64,000 nt of DNA, from the NCBI GenBank assembly GCA_026018925.1, contig JAKSZU010000138.1:248001-312000 (forward strand), in the 5' to 3' direction. The translations under genes and the position numbers were made by a program. The notes under the pieces are model-generated. The model saw only the letters and a list, made by a program, of their open reading frames with translations. It did no database searches and had not been told where the DNA came from. Below are positions 25,897-37,739 of this stretch, piece by piece (within the stretch, counting starts at the first letter, position 1; every line of letters starts with the position of its first letter). This DNA is from Tupaia tana (Eukaryota; Chordata; Mammalia; Scandentia; Tupaiidae).

Positions 25897-27460
25897 GAGA
25901 CCTCAGAGACACAGGGACAGGGATAGAAGGCCAGAGGGGCTCCCTACCACACTAGCTTTGCTTGCTGGAGGCTGAATTATGAGTAGAAAATCTTCATTTC
26001 TCCTGTGCCTGAAATATCTAGTTCCCAGTATCCATGTGGATCCTTCTCAGAGAATGGCTCAACTCTCCTGCCTGGCAGAAAGGAGCAGAAGGGCTTATTA
26101 ACAAAACAAAAGATGGAGCTGAGAGCCAGAGAGAAATTCTACATTTAAAAAAATCGTAAAAAGGAAAAATTACCAAAAAAAAATGAGGAGACTGGAGCAG
26201 AGAGAGCCAGAGAACGCAGAGACACAGGGACAGGGATAGAAGGCCAGAGGGGCTCCCTACCACACTAGCTTTGCTTGCTGGAGGCTGAATTATGAGTAGA
26301 AAATCTTCATTTTTCCTGTGCCAGAAATATCTAGTTCCGAGTATCCATGGGGATTCTTCTCAGAGAATGGCTCAACTCTCCTGCCTGGGAGAAAGGAGCA
26401 GAAGGGCTTATTAACAAAACAAAAGATGGAGCTGAGAGCAAGAGAGTAATTCTACCTTTAAAAAAATCATAAAAAGGAAACATTACCAAAAAAAAATGAG
26501 GAGACAGGAGCAGAGAGAGACAGAGAGCTCAGAGACACAGGGACAGGGATAGAAGGCCAGAGGGGCTCCCTACCGCACTAGCTTTGCTTGCTGGAGTCTG
26601 AATTATGAGTAGAAAATCTTCATTTCTCCTGTGCCTTAAATATCTAGTTCCCAGTATCCACGTGGACACTTCTCAGAGAATGTTTCAACTCTCCTGCCTG
26701 GGAGAAAGGAGCAGAAGGGCTTATTAACAAAACAAAAGATGGAGCTGAAAGCCAGAGAGAAATTCTACCTTTAAAAAAATCGTAAAAAGGAAAAATTACC
26801 AAAAAAAGAATGAGGAGACAGGAGCAGAGAGAGACAGAGACCTCAGAGACACAGGGACAGGGATAGAAGGACAGAGGGGCTCCCTACCACACTAGCTTTG
26901 CTTGCTGGAGGCTGAATTATGAGTAGAAAATCCTCATTTCTCCTGTGCCTGAAATATCTCGTTCCCAGTATCCATGTGGATTCTTCTCAGAGAATGGCTC
27001 AACTCTCCTGCCTGGGAGAAAGGAGCAGAAGGGCTTATTAACAAAACAAAAGATGGAGCTGAGAGCCAGAGAGAAATTCTACTTTTAAAAAAAATCGTTA
27101 AAATGAAAAATTACCAAAAAATATGAGGAGACAGGATCAGAGAGAGACAGAGACCTCAGAGACACAGGGACAGGGATAGAAGGTCAGAGGGGCTCCCTAC
27201 CACACTAGCTTTGATTGCTGGAGGCTGAATTATGAGTAGAAAATTTTCATTTCTCCTGTGCCTGAAATATCTAGTTCCCAGTATCCTTGTGGATTCTTCT
27301 CAGAGAATGGCTCAACTCTCCTGCCTGGGAGAAAGGAGCAGAAGGGCTTATTAACAAAACAAAAGATGGAGCTGAGAGCCAGAGAGAAATTCTACCTTTA
27401 AAATATCGTAAAATGGAAAAATTACCAAAAAAAATGAGGAGACAGGGGCAGAGAGAGACA
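25897..27460 (+). repeat. Module Q copy 1 (5 monomers)
   Basis: The five ordered monomer types are: acatttaaa with gactggag and agaacgcag; tttttcctgtgccag with ttccgag, gagtaattc and aaacattacc; gagtctgaatt with ccttaaatatc, cacgtgg and aaaaaagaatgagg; tcctcattt with tctcgttccc and gttaaaatg; tttgattgctgg with ttttcattt. The series recurs at 31206-32770 and 42444-44006. The last four types recur at 39009-40259 and the last three at 44007-44943. Confidence 0.88.
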
Positions 27461-30400
27461 GAGAACTCAGAGACACAGGGAAAGGGACAGAAGGACAGAG
27501 GGGCTCCCTACCACAGTAGCTTTGCTTGCTGGAGGCTGAATTATGAGTCGAAAATCTTCATTTCTCCTGTGCCTGAAATATCTAGTTCCCAGTATCCATG
27601 TGGATTCTTCTCAGAGAATGGCTCAACTCTCCTGCCTGATAGAAAGGAGCAGAAGTGCTTATTAACAAAACAAAAGATGGAGCTGAGAGCCAGAGAGAAA
27701 TTCTACCTTTAAAAAAATCGTAAAAACGAACAATTACCAAAAAAAAATGAGAAGACAGGAGCAGAGAGAGACAGAGACGTCAGAGACACAGGGACAGGGA
27801 TAGAAGGCCAGAGGGGCTCAATACCACACTAGCTTTGCTTGCTGGTGGCTGAATTATGAGTAGAAAATCTTCATTTCTCCTGTGCCTGAAATATCTAGTT
27901 CCCAGTATCCATGTGGATACTTCTCAGAGAATGGCTCAACTCTCCTGCCTGGGAGAAAGGAGCAGAAGGGCTTATTAACAAAACAAAAGATGGAGCTGAG
28001 AGCCAGAGAGAAATTCTACCTTTAAAAAAATCGTAAAAAGGAAAAATTACCAAAAAAATGAGGAGACAAGAGCAGAGAGAGACAGAGACCTCAGAGACAC
28101 AGGGACAGGGATAGAAGGCCAGAGGGGCTCCCTACCACACTAGCTTTGCTTGCTGGAGGCGGAATTATGAGTAGAAAATCTTCATTTCTCCTGTGCCTGA
28201 AATATCTTGTTCCCAGTATCCATGTGGATTCTTCTCAGAGAATGGCTCAACTCTCCTGCCTGGGAGAAAGGAGCAGAAGGGCTTATTAACAAAACAAAAG
28301 ATGGAGCTGAGAGCCAGAGAGAAATTCTACCTTTAAAAAAAACGTAAAAAGGAAAAATTACCCAAAAAAAATGAGGAGACAGGAGCAGAGAGAGACAGAG
28401 AACTCAGAGACACAGGGACAGGGTTAGAAGGCCAGAGGGGCTCCCTACCACACTAGCTTTGCTTGCTGGAGGCGGAATTATGAGTAGAAAATCTTCATTT
28501 CTCCTGTGCCTGAAATATCTAGTTCCCAGTATCCATGTGGATTCTTCTCAGAGAATGGCTAAACTCTCCTGCCTGGGAGAAAGGAGCAGAAGGGCTTATT
28601 AACAAACAAAAGATGGAGCTGAGAGCCAGAGAGAAATTCTACCTTTAAAAAAAATCGTAAAAATGGAAAAATTACAAAAAAAATATGAGGAGGCAGGAGC
28701 AGAGAGAGACAGAGACCTCAGAGACACAGGGACAGGGATAAAAGGCCAGAGGGGCTCCCTACCACACTAGCTTTGCTTGCTGGAGGCTGAATTATGAGTA
28801 GAAAATCTTCATTTCTCCTGTGCCTGAAATATCTAGTTCCCAGTATCCATGTGGATTCTTCTCAGAGAATGGCAAAACTCTCATGCCTGGGAGAAAGGAG
28901 CAGAAGGGCTTATTAACAAAACAAAAGATGGAGCTGAGAGCCAGAGAGAAATTCTACCTTTAAAAAAAATGTAAAAACGAAAAAATACCAAAAAATATGA
29001 AGAGACAGGATCAGAGAGAGACAGAGACCTCAGAGACACAGGGAGAGGGATAGAAGGCAAGAGGGGCTCCCTTCCACACTAGCTTTGATTGCTGGAGGCT
29101 GAATTATGAGTAGAAAATCTTCATTTCTCCTGTGCCTGAAATATCTAGTTCCCAGTATCCATGTGGATTCTTCTCAGAGAATGGCTCAACTCTCCTGCCA
29201 GAGAAAAAGGAGCAGAAGTGCTTATTAACAAAACAAAAGATGGAGCTGAGAGCCAGAGAGAAATTCTAACTTTAAAAAAATCGTAAAAATGAAAAATTAC
29301 CAAGAAAATGAGAAGACAGGAGCAGAGAGAGACAGAGTCGTCAGAGACACAGGGACAGGGATAGAAGGCCAGAGGGCCTCCCTACCACACTAGCTTTGCT
29401 TGCTGGAGGCTGAAGTATGAGTAGAAAATCTTCATTTCTCCTGTGCCTGAAATATCTAGTTCCCAGTATCCATGTGGATACTTCCCAGAGAATGGCTCAA
29501 CTCTCCTGCCTGGGAGAAAGGAGCAGAAGGGCTTATTAACAAAACAAAAGATGGAGCTGAGAGCCAGAGAGAAATTCTACCTTTAAAAAAATCGTAAAAA
29601 GGAAAAATTACCAAAAAAATGAGGAGACAGGAGCAGAGAGAGACAGAGACCTCAGAGACACAGGGACAGGGATAGAAGGCCAGAGGGTCTCCCTACCACA
29701 CTAGTTTTGCTTGCTGGAGGCTGAATTATGAGTAGAAAATCTTCATTTCTCCTGTGCCTGAAATATCTAATTCCCAGTATCCATGTGGATTCTTCTCAGA
29801 GAATGGCTCAACTCTCCTGCCTGGGAGAAAGGAGCAGAAGGCCTTATTAAAAAACAAAAGATGGAGCTGAGAGCCAGAGAGAAATTCTACCTTTAAAAAA
29901 ATCGTTAAAATGAAAAATTACCAAAAAATATGAGGAGACAGGAACAGAGAGTGACAGAGACCTCAGAGACACAGGGAAAGGGATAGAAGGCCAGAGGGCC
30001 TCCCTACCACACTAGCTTTGATTGCTGGAGGCTGAATTATGAGTAGAAAATTTTCATTTCTCCTGTGCCTGAAATATCTAGTTCCCAGTATCCATGTAGA
30101 TTCTTCTCAGAGAATGGCTAAACTCTCCTGCCTGGGAGAAAGGAGCAGAAGGGCTTATTAACAAAACAAAAGATGGTGCTGAGAGCCACAGAGAAATTCT
30201 ACCTTCAAAAAAAACGTAAAATGGAAAAATTACCAAAAAAAATATGAGGAGACAGGAGCAGAGAGAGACAGAGACCTCAGAGACACAGGGACAGGGATAA
30301 AAGGCCAGAGGGGCTCCCTACCACACTAGCTTTGCTTGCTGGAGGCAGAATTATGAGTTGAAAATCATCATTTCTCCTGTGCCTGAAATATCTAGTTCCC

Positions 30401-31205
30401 AGTATCCATGTGGATTCTTCGCAGAGAATGGCTCAACTCTCCTGCCTGGGAGAAACGAGCAGAAGGGCTTATTAACAAAACAAAAGATGGAGCTGAGAGC
30501 CAGAGAGAAATTCTACCTTTAAAAAAATCGTAAAAAGAAAAAATTACCAAAAAAAAATGAGGAGAGAGGAGCAGAGAGAGACAGAGACCTCAGAGACACA
30601 GGGACAGGGATAGAAGGCCAGAGGGGCTCACTACCACACTAGCTTTGCTTGCTGGAGGCTGAATTATGAGTAGAAAATCTTCATTTCTCCTGTGCCTGAA
30701 ATATCTAGTTCCCAGTATCCATGTGGATTCTTCTCAGAGAATGGCTCAACTCTCCTGCCTGGGAGAAAGGAGCAAAAAGGCTTATTAACAAGACAAAAGA
30801 TGGAGCTGAGAGCCAGAGAGAAATTCTACCTTTAAAAAAATCGTAAAAAGGAAAAATTACCAAAAAAATGAGGAGACAGGAGCAGAGAGAGACAAAGACC
30901 TCAGAGACACAGGAACAGTGATAGAAGGCCAGATGGGCTCCCTACCACACTAGCTTTGCTTGATCGAGGCTGAATTATGAGTAGAAAATCTTCATTTCTC
31001 TTGTGCCTGAAATATCTAGTTCCCAGTGTCCATGTGGATCCTTCTCAGAGAATGGCTCAACTCTCCTGCATGGGAGAAAGGAGCAGAAGGGCTTATTAAC
31101 AAAACAAAAGATGGAGCTGAGAGCCAGAGAGAAATTCTACCTTTAAAAAAATTGTAAAAAGGAACAATTACCAAAAATATGAGGAGACAGGAGCAGAGAG
31201 AGACA
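27461..31205 (+). repeat. Heterogeneous monomers 89-100
   Basis: Twelve monomers carry scattered private variants: ctgatagaaagg near 27635, tcttgttcc near 28206, a shortened aacaaacaaaag near 28604, gcaaaactctcatg near 28873 and ccagagaaaaagg near 29199. No clean tandem HOR is seen. The monomers near 29.7-30.1 kb (ttattaaaaaacaaaag, gagagtgacag, gagggcctcc, then tttgattgctgg with gctaaactc) recur near 34.8-35.15 kb. Confidence 0.84.
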
Positions 31206-32770
31206 GAGACCTCAGAGACACAGGGAAAGGGATAGAAGGCCAGAGGGGCTCCCTACCACACTAGCTTTGCTTGCTGGAGGCTGAATTATGAGTAGAAAAT
31301 CTTCATTTCTCCTGTGCCTGAAATATCTAGTTCCCAGTATCCATGTGGATCCTTCTCAGAGAATGGCTCAACTCTCCTGCCTGGCAGAAAGGAGCAGAAG
31401 GGCTTATTAACAAAACAAAAGATGGAGCTGAGAGCCAGAGAGAAATTCTACATTTAAAAAAATCGTAAAAAGGAAAAATTACCAAAAAAAAAATGAGGAG
31501 ACTGGAGCAGAGAGAGCCAGAGAACGCAGAGACACAGGGACAGGGATAGAAGGCCAGAGGGGCTCCCTACCACACTAGCTTTGCTTGCTGGAGGCTGAAT
31601 TATGAGTAGAAAATCTTCATTTTTCCTGTGCCAGAAATATCTAGTTCCGAGTATCCATGTGGATTCTTCTCAGAGAATGGCTCAACTCTCCTGCCTGGGA
31701 GAAAGGAGCAGAAGGGCTTATTGACAAAACAAAAGATGGAGCTGAGAGCAAGAGAGTAATTCTACCTTTAAAAAAATCATAAAAAGGAAACATTACCAAA
31801 AAAAAATGAGGAGACAGGAGCAGAGAGAGACAGAGAGCTCAGAGACACAGGGACAGGGATAGAAGGCCAGATGGGCTCCCTACCGCACTAGCTTTGCTTG
31901 CTGGAGTCTGAATTATGAGTAGAAAATCTTCATTTCTCCTGTGCCTTAAATATCTAGTTCCCAGTATACACGTGGATTCTTCTCAGAGAATGTTTCAACT
32001 CTCCTGCCTGGGAGAAAGGAGCAGAAGGGCTTATTAACAAAACAAAAGATGGAGCTGAAAGCCAGAGAGAAATTCTACCTTTAAAAAAATCGTAAAAAGG
32101 AAAAATTACCAAAAAAAGAATGAGGAGACAGGAGCAGAGAGAGACAGAGACCTCAGAGACACAGGGACAGGGATAGAAGGACAGAGGGGCTCCCTACCAC
32201 ACTAGCTTTGCTTGCTGGAGGCTGAATTATGAGTAGAAAATCCTCATTTCTCCTGTGCCTGAAATATCTCGTTCCCAGTATCCATGTGGATTCTTCTCAG
32301 AGAATGGCTCAACTCTCCTGCCTGGGAGAAAGGAGCAGAAGGGCTTATTAACAAAACAATAGATGGAGCTGAGAGCCAGAGAGAAATTCTACTTTTAAAA
32401 AAATCGTTAAAATGAAAAATTACCAAAAAATATGAGGAGACAGGATCAGAGAGAGACAGAGACCTCAGAGACACAGGGACAGGGATAGAAGGTCAGAGGG
32501 GCTCCCTACCACACTAGCTTTGATTGCTGGAGGCTGAATTATGAGTAGAAAATTTTCATTTCTCCTGTGCCTGAAATATCTAGTTCCCAGTATCCATGTG
32601 GATTCTTCTCAGAGAATGGCTCAACTCTCCTGCCTGGGAGAAAGGAGCAGAAGGGCTTATTAACAAAACAAAAGATGGTGCTTAGAGCCACAGAGAAATT
32701 CTACCTTTAAAAAAATCGTAAAAAGGAAAAATTACCAAAAAAAATGAGGAGACAGGAGCAGAGAGAGACA
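31206..32770 (+). repeat. Module Q copy 2 (5 monomers)
   Basis: It holds the same five ordered types as 25897-27460, offset 5309 bp (17 monomers). Small differences include ccatgtgg for ccatgggg in the second monomer and tatacacgtgg in the third. Its last two monomers are also the first two of the 10-mer HOR-C. Confidence 0.88.
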
Positions 32771-35267
32771 GATACCTCAGAGACACAGGGACAGGGATAG
32801 AAGGCTAGAGGGGCTCCCTACCACACTAGCTTTGCTTGCTGGAGGCTGAATTATGAGTAGAAAATCTTCATTTCTCCTGTGCCTGAAATATCTAGTTCCC
32901 AGTATCCATGTGGATTCTTCTCAGAGAATGGCTCAACTCTCCTGCCTGGGAGAAAAGAGCAGAAGGGCTTATTAACAAAACAAATGATGGAGCTGAGAGC
33001 CAGAGAGAAATTCTACCTTTAAAAAAATCGTAAAATGGAAAAATTACCAAAAAAAATGAGGAGACAGGATCAGAGAGAGACAGAGACCTCAGAGACACAG
33101 GGACAGGGATAAAAGGCCAGAGGGGCTCCCTACCACACTAGCTTTGCTTGCTGGAGGCTGAATTATGAGTAGAAAATCTTCATTTCTCCAGTGCCTGAAA
33201 TATCTAGTTCCCAGTATGCATGTGGATTCTTCTCAGAGAATGGCTCAACTCTCCTGCCTGGGAGAAAGGAGCAGAAGGGCTTATTAACAAAACAAAAGAT
33301 GGAGCTGAGAGCCACAGAGAAATTCTACCTTTAAAAAAATCGTAAAATGGAAAAATTACCAAAAAAATGAGGAGACAGGAGCAGAGAGAGACAGAGACCT
33401 CAGAGACACAGGGAAAGGGATAGAAGGCCAGAGGGGCTCCCTACCACAGTAGCTTTGCTTGCTGGAGGCTGAATTATGAGTCGAAAATCTTCATTTCTCC
33501 TGTGCCTGAAATATCTATTTCCCAGTATCCATGTGGATTCTTCTCAGAGAATGGCTCAACTCTCCTCCTGCCTGGGAGAAAGGAGAAAAAGGCTTATTAA
33601 CAAGACAAAAGATGGAGCTGAGAGCCAGAGAGAAATTCTACCTCTATAAAAATCGTAAAAAGGAAAACTTACCAAAAAAATTGAGGAGAAAGGAGCAGAG
33701 AGAGACAGAGACCTCTGAGACACAGGGACAGGGATAGAAGGCCAGAGGGGCTCCCTACCACACTAGCTTTGCTTGCTGGAGGCTGAATTATGAGTAGAAA
33801 ATCTTCATTTCTCCTGTGCCTGAAATATCTATTTCCCAGTATACATGTGGATACTTCTCAGAGAATGGCTCAACTCTCCTGCCTGGGAGAAAGGAGCAGA
33901 AGGGCTTATTAACAAAACAAAAGATGGAGCTGAGAGCCAGAGAGAAATTCTACCTTTAAAAAAATCGTAAAAAGGAAAACTTACCAAAAAAAATGAGGAG
34001 ACAGGAGCAGAGAGAGACAGAGACCTCAGAGACACAGGGACAGGGATAGAAGGCCAGAGGGGCTCCCTACCACACTAGCTTTGCTTGCTGGAGGCGGAAT
34101 TATGAGTAGAAAATCTTCATTTCACCTGTGCCTGAAATATCTAGTTCCCAGTATACATGTGGATTCTTCTCAGAGAGTGGCTCAACTCTCCTGCCTGGGA
34201 GAAAGGAGCAGAAGGGCTTATTAACAAAACAAAAGATGGAGCTCAGAGCCAGAGAGATATTCTACCTTTAAAAAAATCGTAAAAAGGAAAAATTACCAAA
34301 AAAATGAGGAGACAGGAGCAGAGAGAGACAGAGACCTCAGAGACACAGGGACAGGGATAGAAGGCCAGAGGGGCACCCTACCACACTAGCTTTGCTTGCT
34401 GGAGGCTGAATTATGAGTAGAAAATCTTCATTTCTCCTGTGCCTGAAATATCTAGTTCCCAGTATCCATGTGGATACTTCTCAGAGAATGGCTCAACTCT
34501 CCTGCCTGGGAGAAAGGAGCAGAAGGGCTTATTAACAAAACAAAAGATGGAGCTGAGAGCCAGAGAGAAATTCTACCTTTAAAAAAATCGTAAAAAGCAA
34601 AAATTACCAAAAAAAATGAGGAGACAGGAGCAGAGAGAGACAGAGACCTCAGAGACACAGGGACAGGGATAGAAGGCAAGAGGGGCTCCCTACCACACTA
34701 GCTTTGCTTGCTGGAGGCTGAATTATGAGTAGAAAATCTTCATTTCTCCTGTGCCTGAAATATCTAGTTCCCAGTATCCATGCGGATTCTTCTCAGAGAA
34801 TGGCTCAACTCTCCTGCCTGGGAGAAAGGAGCAGAAGGGCTTATTAAAAAACAAAAGATGGAGCTGAGAGCCAGAGAGAAATTCTACCTTTAAAAAAATC
34901 GTTAAAATGAAAAATTACCAAAAAATATGAGGAGACAGGATCAGAGAGTGACAGAGACCTCAGAGACACAGGGAAAGGGATAGAAGGCCAGAGGGCCTCC
35001 CTACCACACTAGCTTTGATTGCTGGAGGCTGAATTATGAGTAGAAAATTTTCATTTCTCCTGTGCCTGAAATATCTAGTTCCCAGTATCCATGTAGATTC
35101 TTCTCAGAGAATGGCTAAACTCTCCTGCCTGGGAGAAAGGAGCAGAAGGGCTTATTAACAAAACAAAAGATGGAGCTGAAAGCCAGAGAGAAATTCTACC
35201 TTTAAAAAAATCGTAAAAAGGAAAAATTACCAAAAAAAGAATGAGGAGACAGGAGCAGAGAGAGACA
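32147..35267 (+). repeat. HOR-C copy 1 (10 monomers, 3121 bp)
   Basis: Ordered types are: tctcgttccc; tttgattgctgg with gatggtgcttagagccac; aaggctagagg with gagaaaagagc; gataaaagg with tatgcatgtgg; gagtcgaaaatc with tctatttccc and the CTC insertion; tatacatgtggatac; ggcggaatt with ttcacctgtg and agagagtggc; then three further monomers. The first six to seven types restart at 35268, exactly ten monomers on. Confidence 0.88.
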
Positions 35268-37141
35268 GAGACCTCAGAGACACAGGGACAGGGATAGAAG
35301 GACAGAGGGGCTCCCTACCACACTAGCTTTGCTTGCTGGAGGCTGAATTATGAGTAGAAAATCCTCATTTCTCCTGTGCCTGAAATATCTCATTCCCAGT
35401 ATCCATGTGGATTCTTCTCAGAGAATGGCTCAACTCTCCTGCCTGGGAGAAAGGAGCAGAAGGGCTTATTAACAAAACAAAAGATGGAGCTGAGAGCCAG
35501 AGAGAAATTCTACTTTTAAAAAAATCGTTAAAATGAAAAATTACCAAAAAATATGAGGAGACAGGATCAGAGAGAGACAGAGACCTCAGAGACACAGGGA
35601 CAGGGATAGAAGGTCAGAGGGGCTCCCTACCACACTAGCTTTGATTGCTGGAGGCTGAATTATGAGTAGAAAATTTTCATTTCTCCTGTGCCTGAAATAT
35701 CTAGTTCCCAGTATCCTTGTGGATTCTTCTCAGAGAATGGCTCAACTCTCCTGCCTGGGAGAAAGGAGCAGAAGGGCTTATTAACAAAACAAAAGATGGT
35801 GCTTAGAGCCACAGAGAAATTCTACCTTTAAAAAAATCGTAAAAAGGAAAAATTACCAAAAAAAAATGAGGAGACAGGAGCAGAGAGAGACAGATACCTC
35901 AGAGACACAGGGACAGGGATAGAAGGCTAGAGGGGCTCCCTACCACACTAGCTTTGCTTGCTGGAGGCTGAATTATGAGTAGAAAACCTTCATTTCTCCT
36001 GTGCCTGAAATATCTAGTTCCCAGTATCCATGTGGATTCTTCTCAGAGAATGGCTCAACTCTCCTGCCTGGGAGAAAAGAGCAGAAGGGCTTATTAACAA
36101 AACAAATGATGGAGCTGAGAGCCAGAGAGAAATTCTACCTTTAAAATAATCGTAAAATGGAAAAATTACCAAAAAAAATGAGGAGACAGGAGCAGAGAGA
36201 GACAGAGACCTCAGAGACACAGGGACAGGGATAAAAGGCCAGAGGGGCTCCCTACCACACTAGCTTTGCTTGCTGGAGGCTGAATTATGAGTAGAAAATC
36301 TTCATTTCTCCTGTGCCTGAAATATCTAGTTCCCAGTATGCATGTGGATTCTTCTCAGAGAATGGCTCAACTCTCCTGCCTGGGAGAAAGGAGCAGAAGG
36401 GCTTATTAACAAAACAAAAGATGGAGCTGAGAGCCACAGAGAAATTCTACCTTTAAAAAAATCGTAAAATGGAAAAATTACCAAAAAAATGAGGAGACAG
36501 GAGCAGAGAGAGACAGAGACCTCAGAGACACAGGGAAAGGGATAGAAGGCCAGAGGGGCTCCCTACCACAGTAGCTTTGCTTGCTGGAGGCTGAATTATG
36601 AGTCGAAAATCTTCATTTCTCCTGTGCCTGAAATATCTATTTCCCAGTATCCATGTGGATTCTTCTCAGAGAATGGCTCAACTCTCCTCCTGCCTGGGAG
36701 AAAGGAGAAAAAGGCTTATTAACAAGACAAAAGATGGAGCTGAGAGCCAGAGAGAAATTCTACCTCTATAAAAATCGTAAAAAGGAAAACTTACCAAAAA
36801 AATTGAGGAGAAAGGAGCAGAGAGAGACAGAGACCTCTGAGACACAGGGACAGGGATAGAAGGCCAGAGGGGCTCCCTACCACACTAGCTTTGCTTGCTG
36901 GAGGCTGAATTATGAGTAGAAAATCTTCATTTCTCCTGTGCCTGAAATATCTATTTCCCAGTATACATGTGGATACTTCTCAGAGAATGGCTCAACTCTC
37001 CTGCCTGGGAGAAAGGAACCGAAGGGCTTATTAACAAAACAAAAGATGGAGCTGAGAGCCAGAGAGAAATTCTACCTTTAAAAAAATCGTAAAAAGGAAA
37101 ACTTACCAAAAAAAATGAGGAGACAGGAGCAGAGAGAGACA
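35268..37141 (+). repeat. HOR-C copy 2, partial (6 monomers plus half of the next)
   Basis: It repeats the first six types of HOR-C copy 1 with few changes (tctcattccc, tatccttgtgg, aaaggaaccgaagg). Similarity continues into the seventh monomer (37142 on) as far as agagagtggc near 37300, then diverges. Its upstream edge is also inside a monomer, near 35150, where a gctaaactc left half meets a gctgaaagcc right half. Confidence 0.86.
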
Positions 37142-37586
37142 GAGACCTCAGAGACACAGGGACAGGGATAGAAGGCCAGAGGGGCTCCCTACCACACTAG
37201 CTTTGCTTGCTGGAGGCGGAATTATGAGTAGAAAATCTTCATTTCACCTGTGACTGAAATATCTAGTTCCCAGTATCCATGTGGATTCTTCTCAGAGAGT
37301 GGCTCAACTCTCCTGCCTGGGAGAAAGGAGGAGAAGGGCTTAGTAACAAAACAAAAGATGGAGCTGAGAGCCAGAGAGAAAGTCTACCTTTAAAAAAATC
37401 GTAAAAAGGAAAAATTACCAAAAAAAATGAGGAGACAGGAGCAGAGAGAGACAGAGACCTCAGAGACACAGGGACAGGGATAGAAGGCCAGAGGGGCTCC
37501 CTACCACACTAGCTTTGCTTGCTGGAGGCTGAATTATGAGTAGAAAATCTTCATTTCTACTGTGCCTGAAATATCTAGTTCCCAGT

Positions 37587-37598
37587 ATCCATGTGGAT
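37587..37598. other. 12-bp near-palindrome ATCCATGTGGAT in the reference monomer
   Basis: The arms ATCCA and TGGAT pair perfectly around a TG centre. The element is present in most monomers. In a few it reads ATCCACGTGGAT, a perfect palindrome with a CACGTG core (23219-23230, 39454-39465, 43203-43214, 44140-44151). The common form is the expected product of CpG deamination (CG to TG) at that core. Whether any protein binds it is unknown. Confidence 0.7.
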
Positions 37599-37703
37599 TC
37601 TTCTCAGAGAATGGCTCAACTCTCCTGCCTGGGAGAAAGGAGCAGAAGGGCTTATTAACAAAACAAAAGATGGAGCTGAGAGCCAGAGAGAAATTCTAAC
37701 TTT

Positions 37704-37739
37704 AAAAAAATCGTAAAAAGGAAAAATTACCAAAAAAAA
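37704..37739. other. A-tract cluster in the reference monomer (possible curved DNA)
   Basis: Four A-runs of about 7, 5, 5 and 8 bases lie at unit positions 251-257, 262-266, 269-273 and 279-286, with centres at about 254, 264, 271 and 282. Spacing near one helical turn between several of the centres is the pattern known to favour intrinsic curvature. The last run, before atgagg, is the most length-variable site of the array (about 5 to 12 A). The only consensus CpG (atCGtaa) sits between the first and second runs. Confidence 0.6.

Noticed and set aside
27287..27712. Longest open frame, 141 codons on the + strand, spanning two monomers
   Set aside because: It arises where a shorter A-run shifts past the usual tcg-taa stop. 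It reads the same satellite twice, with no start context, domain or conservation in other monomers.
37704..37739. Promoter or terminator elements in the A-rich segment
   Set aside because: There is no TATA box, no paired bacterial -35/-10 elements and no hairpin followed by a T-run. The runs are simple A-tracts repeated in every unit.
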